Source: JAUIEH01 sp964483375 (GTDB lineage: Bacteria; Pseudomonadota; Alphaproteobacteria; Caulobacterales; Maricaulaceae). From it: a DNA stretch of 31,730 bases. Position 1 is the first letter of the stretch, and each line of letters starts with the position of its first letter. Positions 10,355 through 18,516 of the stretch are shown here, piece after piece. The notes below the pieces were generated by a model. That model did not search any database and was not told the DNA's origin. It worked only from the letters and a program-made list of their open reading frames with translations. The stretch is taken from positions 1 through 31,730 of the forward strand of contig CAZABJ010000032.1 in NCBI GenBank assembly GCA_964483375.1. Reading direction: 5' to 3'. Both the position numbers and the translations under genes were made by a program.

Positions 10355-11137
10355 ATGGCGCAGGGCAACGTCATCAAACGGGGCGTGCGTTGGCTCTATT
10401 ATGGCGACAGCCGCACGGCGCGCCTGTTCCGCTATGTGCAGCTGAGTTTCGACATCATCACCGTGTCGTTTTTCATCGTCTCGTCATTAGTCGAGCCGAC
10501 GCCCACGTTGATCGCCATCGACTTAGCGATCGCCGCAGTGCTGAGCCTGGACTTTCTTATGCGAATGATCGCCGCGGACACGGCGCGCTATTTCTGGCTG
10601 CGCTGGGTCACGCTCATCGATCTTGTGGTGATCTTTTCGCTCTTGGCGCCCGCATTCATGCACAACGTGGCCTTCTTGCGCGTGGTGCGGATGCTGCGGC
10701 TCTTGCGCAGCGACTATCTGCTGCGCCAGCTGCGGGACTCCTCACGCTGGTTTCGGCGAAACGAAGAGGTGGTTAAATCCACCATCAATCTCTTCGTTTT
10801 CATCTTCATCGTCAGCTCTATCGTATTTTTGTTGGAAGTCGACAGAAACGAGAACATCAACAACCACTTCGACGCACTGTATTTTACGGTATCAACCCTG
10901 ACCACCACCGGCTTTGGCGATATCGTGCTGGACGACACTGTCGGTCGTATGTTCACGGTGGGGGTGATGGTGTTCGGCGTCGCCTTGTTCTTGCGGCTTT
11001 TGCAGACGCTGTTCCGCCCGCCGAAAGTCACCGTGACCTGCCATTCCTGCGGCTTGACCAAGCATGACCCTGACGCGGTGCACTGCAAGCATTGCGGGGC
11101 GACGATCAACATCCCCACAGAAGGCGATTGGCGCTGA
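10355..11137 (+). CDS. Voltage-gated-type potassium channel with C-terminal zinc ribbon
   Basis: 260-residue six-helix channel of the voltage-gated ion channel superfamily. Helices S1-S3 span about residues 27-98. S4 reads FLRVVRMLRLLRSDYLLRQL with arginines every third position (109, 112, 115, 118), the usual voltage-sensor pattern. After S5 (about 143-161) the pore loop has STLTTTGFGD with the selectivity filter at 184-189, then S6 at about 198-218. The cytoplasmic tail carries CHSC (229, 232) and CKHC (244, 247), a small zinc ribbon of the kind found in some alphaproteobacterial ion transporters; it could be a sensing or assembly module. ATG 10355 has ggggga just upstream; the open frame extends far upstream, but that part is antisense to the Glu-Pro repeat. 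Confidence 0.9.
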   Translation: MAQGNVIKRGVRWLYYGDSRTARLFRYVQLSFDIITVSFFIVSSLVEPTPTLIAIDLAIAAVLSLDFLMRMIAADTARYFWLRWVTLIDLVVIFSLLAPAFMHNVAFLRVVRMLRLLRSDYLLRQLRDSSRWFRRNEEVVKSTINLFVFIFIVSSIVFLLEVDRNENINNHFDALYFTVSTLTTTGFGDIVLDDTVGRMFTVGVMVFGVALFLRLLQTLFRPPKVTVTCHSCGLTKHDPDAVHCKHCGATINIPTEGDWR

Positions 11138-11151
11138 GAACCGGGGGAGAC

Positions 11152-11173
11152 GGCGGGCGCTGAAACGCCCGCC
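11152..11173. terminator. Hairpin between convergent channel gene and secreted-paralogue pair
   Basis: ggcgggcg (11152-11159) and cgcccgcc (11166-11173) form a perfect 8-bp stem with a 6-base loop, between the channel stop (11137) and the stop of the minus-strand gene (11182). No T run follows, so it is at best a bidirectional structure assisting transcript ends. Confidence 0.5.
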
Positions 11174-11181
11174 CCCAGCGA

Positions 11182-11679
11182 CTAGCGGTTCACGCGCGTG
11201 ATGACGAGAACCCGGCCCTCGGCGTTGTAGGCTTGCACCGTGAAGAGCTGACCGGTCAGCACTTGGCGCATGAGGAACGACAAGTCCCCGGCGGCCGGCT
11301 CCAGGCCTTCCGCATACATGCGGGGGCCGTTTGCATCCGCGGCGATCGCGCCGTCGCCACGGACGCCGAAGGTCAGCTCCACGCCGTCATGCGCCATCCA
11401 AAGCGTGGTCGGTTCGGCGTTGTTCAACGGGCGGTCGATCCAGGCGCACTGGCCCGGCCCTGGCGGGGAGCCGCCGCCGCGTTGCGCAGCGCGATCGAAA
11501 TACAAGCGAAAATGCGTCCGCCCGAGCGCGCCGTCCGAGCCCACGTCATGGCTGACGCTGACGTCCATGGACGGACCGCCGCGGCAAAACAGCGTGTAGC
11601 TCGGCGGATCCTCCGCCGCCGCCGGAGCGGCGAGGGCCAAGCCGGCGAACCCGGCCAAGGCGAGAAGAGCGTTTTTCAT
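11182..11679 (-). CDS. Secreted protein of unknown family, paralogue B
   Basis: 165 residues with a cleavable signal peptide (MKNALLALAGFAGLALAAPAA, predicted cut near AAA-ED). I recognise no family. It shares a clear plan with the gene just upstream (11703-12194): DPPSYTLFCRGGPSM after the signal, LGRTHFRLYFDRA, GPGQCAWIDRPLNNAEPT, a region with GDGAIAADANGPR, and the ending VQAYNAEGRVLVITRVNR. Only two cysteines (in FCRGG and QCAW) are present in the mature part and both are conserved, so a single disulfide is likely. The ATG at 11679 has AGGAG 7 bases upstream, and only 23 bases separate it from the previous stop, so both are probably one transcript. It is likely a periplasmic or secreted beta-rich protein; no function can be assigned. 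Confidence 0.8.
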   Translation of the reverse strand: MKNALLALAGFAGLALAAPAAAEDPPSYTLFCRGGPSMDVSVSHDVGSDGALGRTHFRLYFDRAAQRGGGSPPGPGQCAWIDRPLNNAEPTTLWMAHDGVELTFGVRGDGAIAADANGPRMYAEGLEPAAGDLSFLMRQVLTGQLFTVQAYNAEGRVLVITRVNR

Positions 11680-11702
11680 GGGTCTATCTCCTGCCTTGGG
11701 GC

Positions 11703-12194
11703 TCAGCGGTTGACGCGCGTGATGGCGAGGCCGGCGCCGGCGTTGTACGCCTCCACCGAAAACGGCGTGCCGTTCAGGATCTGGCTCATCAAATATGTCC
11801 AATCGCTGGCGGCCGGCTCCCGCCCTTCAGCTGTCAGGCGATAGCCGCGGCTGTCGGTGCTGATGCGGCCGTCGCCGCCGAACCGGATGCTGGCTTCGGT
11901 TCCTTCAGCGTACTGGAACAGACTTGTGGGCTCGGCGTTGTTCAGCGGCCGGTCGCGCCAGGCGCATTGTCCCGGCCCCGGCGCAGCGCTATCGGCGCCC
12001 TGCGGCGCGCGCTGGAAGTCGATGGCCAGCTGGCTGCGGCCCAAGGCGCCGCCGGCGAACACGTCATGAGCCATATTGAGGGTCATGCTCGGTCCGCCGC
12101 GACAGAGGAGCGTGTAGCTAGGCGGGTCGGCCGCCGCCGCGCCGGCCAAACCCAAGCCGGCTGCGCCAGCCAATGCAAATGCGCGCAGTGTCAT
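11703..12194 (-). CDS. Secreted protein of unknown family, paralogue A
   Basis: 163 residues with a signal peptide (MTLRAFALAGAAGLGLAGAA, cut near AAA-DP). It is the tandem paralogue of the downstream gene, with the same DPPSYTLLCRGGPSM, LGRSQLAIDFQRA, GPGQCAWRDRPLNNAEPT and closing VEAYNAGAGLAITRVNR, and the same two conserved cysteines. The pair has diverged in the middle and in the residues around GDGRISTDSRG. Start ATG 12194 is chosen because gggga lies 7 bases upstream and a proper signal peptide begins there; the open frame extends upstream to 12287 without signs of coding. About 110 bases upstream the sequence runs into the second assembly gap, so any further partner gene is hidden. 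Confidence 0.8.
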   Translation of the reverse strand: MTLRAFALAGAAGLGLAGAAAADPPSYTLLCRGGPSMTLNMAHDVFAGGALGRSQLAIDFQRAPQGADSAAPGPGQCAWRDRPLNNAEPTSLFQYAEGTEASIRFGGDGRISTDSRGYRLTAEGREPAASDWTYLMSQILNGTPFSVEAYNAGAGLAITRVNR

Positions 12195-12306
12195 CGGATA
12201 ATCCCCATTTCGGCGTCCCTGCCCTATGAGGCTATGCCCGCCTGACAAGGCCGTTTTGGGGCGATAACGCCGCGAGACGCCCAGCACGCGCGAGATTTGT
12301 CGGACG

Positions 12307-12406
12307 NNNNNNNNNNNNNNNNNNNNNNNNNNNNNNNNNNNNNNNNNNNNNNNNNNNNNNNNNNNNNNNNNNNNNNNNNNNNNNNNNNNNNNNNNNNNNN
12401 NNNNNN
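12307..12406. other. Assembly gap (100 N)
   Basis: Exactly 100 N between the upstream region of the secreted paralogue pair and the stop codon of pccB (TAA at 12407-12409). The true length and content are unknown; whole genes could be missing here. Confidence 0.98.
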
Positions 12407-13939
12407 TTAAAGCGGTAAATTATCGTGCTTTTTCCACGGATTGCTTGCGCGTTTGCCGCGCAGGGCGCGGAAGGCGCGGACGACGCGGCGGCGGGTTTCG
12501 CGGGGTTGGATGACGTCGTCGATATAGCCGCGTTGGGCGGCGACGAAGGGGTTGGCGAAGCGGTCTTCGTAGTCTTTGACGTGAGCGGCCATCTTTTCAG
12601 GGTCGTTCAAGTCGCCGCGGAAGATGATCTCCGCGGCGCCTTTGGCCCCCATCACCGCGATTTCCGCCGTCGGCCAAGCGTAATTTACGTCGCCGCGGAT
12701 GTGTTTAGAACTCATCACGTCATACGCCCCGCCATAGGCCTTGCGCGTAATGACGGTGACTTTCGGCACGGTCGCCTCGGCGTAGGCGAACAAAAGCTTC
12801 GCGCCATGCTTGATGAGGCCGCCATATTCCTGGCGCGTGCCAGGCAGAAAGCCCGGCACGTCGACGAAAGTCAGAATGGGGATGTGGAAGGCGTCGCAAA
12901 AGCGCACGAACCGGGCGGCTTTCTTTGAAGCGTCGATATCAAGCACGCCGGCGAGGCTCATCGGTTGGTTGGCGATGACGCCCACGCTTGAGCCTTCCAG
13001 GCGAATAAAGGCGGTGACGATATTTGCCGCGTGCTCCGGCGCCACCTCGAACACGTCGCGTTCATCGGCGACTTTTTCGATAAGCTCTTTGATGTCGTAG
13101 GGCGTGTTCGGATTATCGGGCACGAGACTGTCGAGCGAGGGCTCCAAGCGCTCCGGCGCGTCGTAGCTCTTCCAGCTGGGCGGTCCCTCGCGGTTGGAGA
13201 GCGGGAGGAAGTCGACCAAGCGCCGGATTTGGATCAGAGCTTCAAAGTCATTCTCGAACGCCCCGTCCGCCACGCCCGATTTTTTGGCGTGCACGCTGGC
13301 CCCGCCCAAATCTTCGTGGGTGACGATTTCATTGGTCACCGTTTTCACGACGTCGGGCCCGGTGACATACATGTAGCTGGTGTCTTTCACCATAAAGATG
13401 AAATCCGTCATGGCGGGGGAGTACACGTCCCCCCCCGCGCACGGACCCATGATGACGGAGATCTGCGGCACGACGCCGGAGGCGAGCACATTACGCAAAA
13501 AGATGTCGGCGTAGCCGGCGAGCGAGGCGACGCCTTCCTGGATGCGTGCGCCGCCCGCGTCGAACAGACCGATGACGGGCGCGCCATTTCTCAGCGCAGC
13601 TTCCTGAATCTTGACGATTTTTTGGGCGTGGGTTTCTGACAGCGACCCGCCGAAGACCGTGAAATCTTTGGCGAAAACGTAGACGAGCCGTCCGTTCACC
13701 GTGCCGTGGCCGGTCACAACGCCGTCGCCCGGGACCTGGCGCTCGCCCATGCCGAAATCCACGCAACGATGCTCGACGAACATGTCGGTCTCTTCAAAGG
13801 AGTCGTCGTCGAGCAGGATCTCCAGGCGCTCGCGCGCGGTCAGCTTGCCTTTGGCGTGCTGAGAAGCGATGCGCGCCTCTCCCCCGCCCATACGCGCGGC
13901 GTCCCGGCGGCGTTCAAGCTCATTGAGGATATCTTTCAC
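12407..13939 (-). CDS. pccB: Propionyl-CoA carboxylase beta subunit (carboxyltransferase)
   Basis: 510-residue carboxyltransferase that receives the carboxyl group from biotin on PccA and forms methylmalonyl-CoA. It has the two crotonase-like halves: the N-half with GKLTARERLEILLDDDSFEE, VVTGHGTVNGR, DAGGARIQEGV and MGPCAGGDVYSPAMTDFIFM; the C-half with FVDVPGFLPGTRQEYGG, KVTVITRKAYGGAYDVMSSK and WPTAEIAVMGAKGAAEIIF. YVTGPDVVKTVTNEIVTHED is characteristic of PccB. Length is exactly usual. The start is a GTG at 13939 (VKDILNELERRRD) with AGGAGG 8 bases upstream; an upstream ATG at 14002 would add an unrelated leader. It is separated from pccA by about 5.6 kb containing genes of both orientations, so the two subunits are not one transcript. 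Confidence 0.95.
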   Translation of the reverse strand: MKDILNELERRRDAARMGGGEARIASQHAKGKLTARERLEILLDDDSFEETDMFVEHRCVDFGMGERQVPGDGVVTGHGTVNGRLVYVFAKDFTVFGGSLSETHAQKIVKIQEAALRNGAPVIGLFDAGGARIQEGVASLAGYADIFLRNVLASGVVPQISVIMGPCAGGDVYSPAMTDFIFMVKDTSYMYVTGPDVVKTVTNEIVTHEDLGGASVHAKKSGVADGAFENDFEALIQIRRLVDFLPLSNREGPPSWKSYDAPERLEPSLDSLVPDNPNTPYDIKELIEKVADERDVFEVAPEHAANIVTAFIRLEGSSVGVIANQPMSLAGVLDIDASKKAARFVRFCDAFHIPILTFVDVPGFLPGTRQEYGGLIKHGAKLLFAYAEATVPKVTVITRKAYGGAYDVMSSKHIRGDVNYAWPTAEIAVMGAKGAAEIIFRGDLNDPEKMAAHVKDYEDRFANPFVAAQRGYIDDVIQPRETRRRVVRAFRALRGKRASNPWKKHDNLPL

Positions 13940-14020
13940 CCACGCGCCCTCCTGCTGACAGCCCTTAGGGCGTAGCGGGCGCAGCGCGCGCGCGTCAATC
14001 AAACGCGCCGCGGGTCAGGG

Positions 14021-14857
14021 TCAGTTTTGGACTGCGACATAGTCGAGCGCGCGGACTTCCCCGGCGACGACGCTGCAGCTCACATCGACGGGTTCATGGC
14101 CGCGCGGGCCGAATAAAACAGCGCGCCCGGAGACGTTCCAGCCGCCCTCGAAACTGACTGCGTAATCGCGGCGCAACTGGAGAGAATAGGCCCCGTCAGC
14201 CCATGCCGTTTCAATCATCCGGCGCTGGCACGCCGCCACGGCGTCCTGTTCCCCGTACGCCGCGTCGAACCCGACAACGGGCGCCGCGCCGCCTTGGACA
14301 AAGCCGCCGTCCGCCCAGTCGTCGAAGTCCGCATCGGGTTGGGATTGGGGAACATCCTCGGGATCGTTGATGCGGAAATCGGCGCGGCAACCATTGGTGA
14401 CCCATATGCCGCCCGCGTCCCAGCCCCAGCTTGAGCCCTCGACGCACGTCGCCGAACTCCGCCGCCGGACAAGACGAACGGCGAGCACTTGTTGGTTGGC
14501 GGCGCAATAATTCGGTTCGTAGTCGCCTGAGCCGCAGCGGATGTCGAGAGGCTCCGCCCCCCCTCCCACGCCGCCGATCAGCGCGAAGCGACCCCGGCAG
14601 CCGTCGTTCACCCAGACGGCGCGGCGGTCATGGCCCCAGCTTGACCCCTCCGTGCATGCGGCTTCAGATTGACGCTCGATCAGGCGGGCCTCGCCGATCC
14701 AAAAGCCCTCCGGCGCTTCGCAACGAGTGAAGTCATAGCGCGCCGACGCACAAGCGAGCTCGAAGGGCGCATAGTCCTGAGCTTCCGCCTCATGGCCGAC
14801 AAACGCCGCAAACGCCACCGCCGCCACGGCCGCGCCGCTGATCGCCGTTGCATTCAT
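14021..14857 (-). CDS. Secreted DUF3011 protein, two repeats plus shared C-terminal domain
   Basis: 278 residues with a signal peptide (cut near AEAQ, residue 27). Two DUF3011-type cysteine repeats follow at about 36-91 and 108-161; each reads C-x-S-x-x-Y...C, then R/Q-x-S-x-x-x-C-x-E-GSSWG, then VWV or IWV and NDGCR or TNGCR. DUF3011 units are thought to be lectin-like or cell-surface modules, but the function is not established. After an Asp/Pro linker a C-terminal region (about 205-278: AACQRRMIETAW ... VSC) matches the end of the next protein upstream (14967-15962). Odd cysteine count per repeat suggests disulfides in the periplasm. It lies between pccB and its paralogue, all on the minus strand. 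Confidence 0.83.
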   Translation of the reverse strand: MNATAISGAAVAAVAFAAFVGHEAEAQDYAPFELACASARYDFTRCEAPEGFWIGEARLIERQSEAACTEGSSWGHDRRAVWVNDGCRGRFALIGGVGGGAEPLDIRCGSGDYEPNYCAANQQVLAVRLVRRRSSATCVEGSSWGWDAGGIWVTNGCRADFRINDPEDVPQSQPDADFDDWADGGFVQGGAAPVVGFDAAYGEQDAVAACQRRMIETAWADGAYSLQLRRDYAVSFEGGWNVSGRAVLFGPRGHEPVDVSCSVVAGEVRALDYVAVQN

Positions 14858-14915
14858 CGCCGCCTCCCTTTCCGTGACAGGACGACTGTGTCGACCCCTG
14901 TCGGAACGGGAGATG

Positions 14916-14956
14916 AACGGGGCCGCTAGGCACTGTTTATAAAAAGCGGCCCCGTT
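14916..14956 (-). terminator. Long inverted repeat between the two DUF3011 genes
   Basis: aacggggccgct (14916-14927) and agcggccccgtt (14945-14956) form a perfect 12-bp stem around a 17-base AT-rich loop. It starts 11 bases after the stop of the upstream DUF3011 gene and 59 bases before the start of the next. No T run follows on the minus strand, so it may be a 3'-end stabiliser or partial terminator that lowers expression of the second gene. Confidence 0.5.
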
Positions 14957-14966
14957 TCAATGTCGC

Positions 14967-15962
14967 CTACTGCAATCTGCTGGCGGTGAACCCGACAACC
15001 ACGCCGTCCTCGACCTGGCATGTCGTGGTCCAGGGTTCAAAACCGCCCCGATTGTGGACCATAATCGTTCCGGACACTTCCCAATAACGCTGTCCGAAAC
15101 CGCCGGCATTCGGATTAAACGACGTAGCAGGCCCGGCTGTGGCGCGCACGGTGGGCTCGCGGTCATACATGGCCGCATAGTCCGCATCGCTCCAAGCGGC
15201 TTGCATGATGCGGCGCGTGCAGGCGGCGACCGCCACCTCGCGGTCTGAGAAGCCGCGCTGGGCCCAAAGCTCGCGCGAAACGTCATAGGCCGTGCCGCCG
15301 CCGGGGCTCACCGGGCCCGGGACGGGATACCCGTTGCCGCCATACAAATCGTCATTGGGGTCGGAATAGACCCCATTGCCTCCGTTGGGGTAGATCACGC
15401 CATTGCCGGACCCGCTAACGCGGAAGTCGCCGCCGCAGCCGTTCGACACCCAAACGCCGTCGCTCTCCGTTCCCCAGCTTTGATTGAAGATGCAGGGTGC
15501 GGTCGAGCGCTGCAGGTCAAGCTGCGCAACCGAGATTGGCCGGCCTGCCGGACAGGTCGTACGCCCCGCGCCGGCGGCGAAGCAGGTGATGATATCGGTT
15601 TGCTCGCCATAACCGCCTGCGCCTGGGCCGCCATTGGGTCCGCCATAGGCCCCGTTCGGTCCGGCCGCATAACTGGTGACGGTGTCCACGTCGAAGTAAG
15701 CGCGGCATCCGTTGTCCACCCAAACCCCGCGCTCATCCCAGCCCCAGCTTGAGCCTTCCGAACACGCCCGCGTCGAGAGGCGTTGGGTGAGAGTGACGTT
15801 GGTGACCTGCCGGTCGGCGCGCACGTCGCAACGGCGATAGGTGTAGTTAGACGATCGACATTCGATGCGTTCACGCTCGCCCGATTGGGCCTGCGCAGGC
15901 GCGCCGACGAACCAAATCGCGCCAGCCGCGCTCGCGATTGCGATTGCTTGAGTGAACTTCAT
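14967..15962 (-). CDS. Secreted DUF3011 protein with Gly-rich linkers
   Basis: 331 residues with a signal peptide (MKFTQAIAIASAAGAIWFVG, cut near AQAQ-S, residue 26). DUF3011-type repeats occupy about 33-92 (IECRSSNYTYRRC ... SSWGWDERGVWVDNGCRAYF) and about 123-182, the second more divergent (CIFNQSWGTESDGVWVSNGC). They are joined and followed by Gly/Asn/Pro-rich low-complexity linkers (about 98-119 and 184-235). The C-terminal region (about 250-331: VAACTRRIMQAAWSDADY ... WEVSGTIMVHNRGGFEPWTTTC) resembles the end of the neighbouring DUF3011 protein. Start ATG 15962 gives a proper signal peptide; the frame is open up to 16076 but would overlap the ATP12 gene end. Role is likely extracytoplasmic; ligand unknown. 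Confidence 0.83.
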   Translation of the reverse strand: MKFTQAIAIASAAGAIWFVGAPAQAQSGERERIECRSSNYTYRRCDVRADRQVTNVTLTQRLSTRACSEGSSWGWDERGVWVDNGCRAYFDVDTVTSYAAGPNGAYGGPNGGPGAGGYGEQTDIITCFAAGAGRTTCPAGRPISVAQLDLQRSTAPCIFNQSWGTESDGVWVSNGCGGDFRVSGSGNGVIYPNGGNGVYSDPNDDLYGGNGYPVPGPVSPGGGTAYDVSRELWAQRGFSDREVAVAACTRRIMQAAWSDADYAAMYDREPTVRATAGPATSFNPNAGGFGQRYWEVSGTIMVHNRGGFEPWTTTCQVEDGVVVGFTASRLQ

Positions 15963-16056
15963 TTCGCCCCGCCTTGTCTTTTTGGCCAAGATGCGTCCTC
16001 GCAGGCGAGAGCATATCCCCTCAAGGGAGAACCCGGCGAGCCCGAGGAACAGGAAA

Positions 16057-16779
16057 TCAGTCCCGCAGCGCGTCAAGCACTTGGGCGGCGGCGATCAGAT
16101 CCTCACCGATTGCGGCGGCGCGAGCGGCCGCCTCTTCGTCAACGCCCCACCGTTCGGCTTGAAACGTCTCATCGATGCGCGACAACGCCAAAGCGCGTGC
16201 GGCCGACAATCGGCCATGGGCGAGCGCGAGCCCCAAAACCGCCGAGCCCAGGGTTGCGACAGCAAGGCTCAAAGCGGCGAGGCTGAGATCGTCGAACGCA
16301 TCGGCGGCGCGCGCCGCCGCCTCCAGGCTGTCAGGCGGCTGGGAAACGGCGATGACGCCGACCGCATCCGACAAGGCGATCCCAAGCGCCGCCCTCGCCC
16401 AGGCCCGCTGAGGCTCCCACGCTTCGCGCTGCCGCAGCACAAGCGCCTCAGGGGCCTCGGCGAAATGGCTGGTCAAATCGGTTTCGGCGTAGGCGCGGAT
16501 TTGAGCGACAAGGTCCGCGCGTGTCGCCGGGACGCGGTCAAGACCCACATTCACTAAGCGCGTGACCGGCATGGTTTCGGGACGGATCCGCTCATCTTGG
16601 GCGGCCCATTCCTCCGCCACGAGCGCAGCGAGCGTTCGGTTGGGAACGGCAAGGGGACGCCCGCCGGGGGTCTTGGGCGTGCGGCCGTCGAGCGTGATGG
16701 CGAACCCCGTCTGGACCGCGGCGACGCCCACGGTCTTGTAGAAACGCTTGGGGCGCGGGACGGGGTCGTGTGCGCTCAC
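16057..16779 (-). CDS. ATP12-family chaperone (F1-ATPase assembly)
   Basis: 240-residue homologue of mitochondrial ATP12, a chaperone that binds the F1 alpha subunit during ATP synthase assembly; it is mostly restricted to alphaproteobacteria and mitochondria. Family blocks: RPKRFYKTVGVAAVQTGFAI then LDGRTPKTPGGRPLAVPN (about 9-47), EEWAAQDERIRPETMPVTRL (56-75), then IRAYAETDLTSHFAE and WEPQRAWARAALGI. The start is GTG at 16779, overlapping the stop of the upstream HAD gene (GTGA), so translation is probably coupled. No ATP synthase gene is in the window. It ends 94 bases before the DUF3011 start. Confidence 0.93.
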   Translation of the reverse strand: MSAHDPVPRPKRFYKTVGVAAVQTGFAITLDGRTPKTPGGRPLAVPNRTLAALVAEEWAAQDERIRPETMPVTRLVNVGLDRVPATRADLVAQIRAYAETDLTSHFAEAPEALVLRQREAWEPQRAWARAALGIALSDAVGVIAVSQPPDSLEAAARAADAFDDLSLAALSLAVATLGSAVLGLALAHGRLSAARALALSRIDETFQAERWGVDEEAAARAAAIGEDLIAAAQVLDALRD

Positions 16780-17465
16780 GCCGCCCCGCCTTTCGCGGCG
16801 GCGAAGGCGTCAAGCGCGACGTTCAAAGCGTCGAAATCATGATGAATCGCATGAGCCCCGCCGGCCTCGATTTCATGCGGCTCGTGAAACCCCCAAGTGA
16901 CCCCATGCGCGGTGACGCCTGCTGCACGCGCCATGGCCATGTCGTGACTGGTGTCGCCTATGAGCACCGTAGCGCGAGCCGGCGCGCCGACCGCGCGCAT
17001 CGCTTCCTGCACCATGAAAGGATGCGGCTTGCCGGGACCGTCATCGGCACACCAAACGGTGTCGAAAAACGCGCCGATGGGGTGCGCGTCAAAAACCGCC
17101 TTCACCCCGCGCCGGGCCTTGCCGGTCGCCGCGCCGATAAGCCAGCCCTCCTTGCTCAGCCGCGCCAACAACCCGGCTGCGCCTTCGTAGAGCGGCTCGG
17201 CATGATCGGGCTCGGCGCGATGTCGAACGAACGCTTCTTTGTAAGCCGCGACCAAACGAGCGAGCGTCGGCCCGTCCAGCTCCTCAGGCGCGAGCCGTGC
17301 GCAGGCGTCTTGAAGCGACAGCCCCACCACATGACGCGTCCCCTCAAACCCTGGCGGAGAAAGCCCGACGGCCTCAAACGCCGCATCCATCGCCTGGACG
17401 ATGGTGCGGCGGCTGTCGACGAGGGTGCCGTCAATGTCGAAAACGGCGAAAGGGGGATGGGACAT
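16776..17465 (-). CDS. HAD-superfamily phosphatase (phosphoglycolate phosphatase-like)
   Basis: 229-residue cytosolic hydrolase of the HAD subfamily IA. Motif I is FDIDGTLVDS with the nucleophile Asp at 10 and general acid at 12; motif II is the Thr in GAATGKARRG; motif III is the Lys in GKPHPFMV; motif IV is LIGDTSHDM with two metal-binding acids. The alpha-helical cap between motifs I and II is of class C1. Substrate is uncertain: Gph-like phosphoglycolate phosphatases and broad sugar-phosphate or nucleotide phosphatases share this layout. ATG 17465 is chosen; a TTG at 17474 in frame would add three residues. It is in a minus-strand run downstream of rluC, with its stop overlapping the ATP12 start. 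Confidence 0.88.
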   Translation of the reverse strand: MSHPPFAVFDIDGTLVDSRRTIVQAMDAAFEAVGLSPPGFEGTRHVVGLSLQDACARLAPEELDGPTLARLVAAYKEAFVRHRAEPDHAEPLYEGAAGLLARLSKEGWLIGAATGKARRGVKAVFDAHPIGAFFDTVWCADDGPGKPHPFMVQEAMRAVGAPARATVLIGDTSHDMAMARAAGVTAHGVTWGFHEPHEIEAGGAHAIHHDFDALNVALDAFAAAKGGAA

Positions 17466-17526
17466 ATCAGACAAGCCTGTTCACGCACGGGCGTCCGCGG
17501 CGCCCCGGTGTTGCAAGGCCGCTCAC

Positions 17527-18516
17527 CTAAAGCGCCTCGAAAGGGTCTGCATAATCGTCGGGTCGCCAGCCGAGCAAGTCGAAGGCCTCCCGCATATGCG
17601 GCGGCGGCGGCGCCTCTACCCGCAGCGTTCCGCGCCGGCTGGGATGGGGAAGGCTCACCGCGCGCGCATGCAGCATCAACCCTTCGGGCAGCCCCTGCGG
17701 GACTTCGCGCTCGCAGGTATATTTGCGGTCGCCCAAAATGGCGGTCCCCATCATCGCCATATGAAACCGCAGCTGGTGGGTGCGTCCGGTCTCCGGTCTC
17801 AACGCCACCCAAGCCGCCCGCCGCCCCGCCGCGGCGACAACGGCGAAGCGGGTACGCGCATAGACCGCGCCCTCTTCGCCATGGCGGGCGGAGACCATCA
17901 TCTCCCGGTCCCCCCCTCGGCTGGCGCTGGCCGCTTTGCGCATGAAGCCCTTGATGAGCCCCGCCGCGGGGACCGGCACGCCGATGCTCAGCGCCCAATA
18001 GGTCTTCTCCGCCCCCCGCGTCGCGAACGCCCGCGCCAGAGCCGCCGCTGAGGCGGGCGTTTTACCCACGAGAAGCACCCCTGAGGTGTCCCTATCCAGC
18101 CGATGAACGAGCCTGGGCCGCTCCCCGTCCTCATCAGCAAAGGCGGCGAGCAAACCGTCGACATGCCGTTTTGTTTTCGTGCCGCCTTGCGTGGCGAGCC
18201 CGGAGGGTTTGTTCAGCGCGATGACCCAGTCATCTTCGTACAGCACCAAGGATCGAGCGAAGGCGATGTCGGTATCGCGCAGCGTTCCGCGCGCCGGCGC
18301 ATCAGCGGGGTCGGGAAGCGGCGGGACGCGGATTTCTTGGCCGGTCTCAAGCCGAGTTGCGGATTTCGCCCGCGCGCCATCGACCCGGATTTGCCCGGTC
18401 CGGAGCAGTTTCTCGAGTTGGCCATGGGTGAGATGGGGAAAACGTCGCTTGAACCAACGGTCAAGGCGCCCGCCCGATTCCCCCTCCTCCACCGAGATGG
18501 TTTGCACCCCGCTCAT
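17527..18516 (-). CDS. RluC/RluD-family 23S rRNA pseudouridine synthase
   Basis: 329-residue enzyme that isomerises uridines in 23S rRNA. An N-terminal S4 RNA-binding domain (about 14-62: GGRLDRWFKRRFPHLTHGQL) precedes the RluA-family catalytic domain: YEDDWVIALNKPSGLATQGG, then RLVHRLDRDTSGVLLVGKT with the catalytic Asp at 141, and RPETGRTHQLRFHMAMMGTAILGD. The S4 plus RluA layout fits RluC (U955/958/2580) or RluD; RluC is more likely from the KTKRHVDGLL segment. Start ATG 18516 overlaps the crcB stop (ATGA), which indicates translational coupling. The longer frame reaching 18801 is antisense/out-of-frame coding inside crcB and is not used. Confidence 0.9.
   Translation of the reverse strand: MSGVQTISVEEGESGGRLDRWFKRRFPHLTHGQLEKLLRTGQIRVDGARAKSATRLETGQEIRVPPLPDPADAPARGTLRDTDIAFARSLVLYEDDWVIALNKPSGLATQGGTKTKRHVDGLLAAFADEDGERPRLVHRLDRDTSGVLLVGKTPASAAALARAFATRGAEKTYWALSIGVPVPAAGLIKGFMRKAASASRGGDREMMVSARHGEEGAVYARTRFAVVAAAGRRAAWVALRPETGRTHQLRFHMAMMGTAILGDRKYTCEREVPQGLPEGLMLHARAVSLPHPSRRGTLRVEAPPPPHMREAFDLLGWRPDDYADPFEAL

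Noticed and set aside
16770..17945. 391-codon plus-strand frame over the HAD and rluC genes
   Set aside because: Antisense shadow of two well-supported genes; no domain signature.
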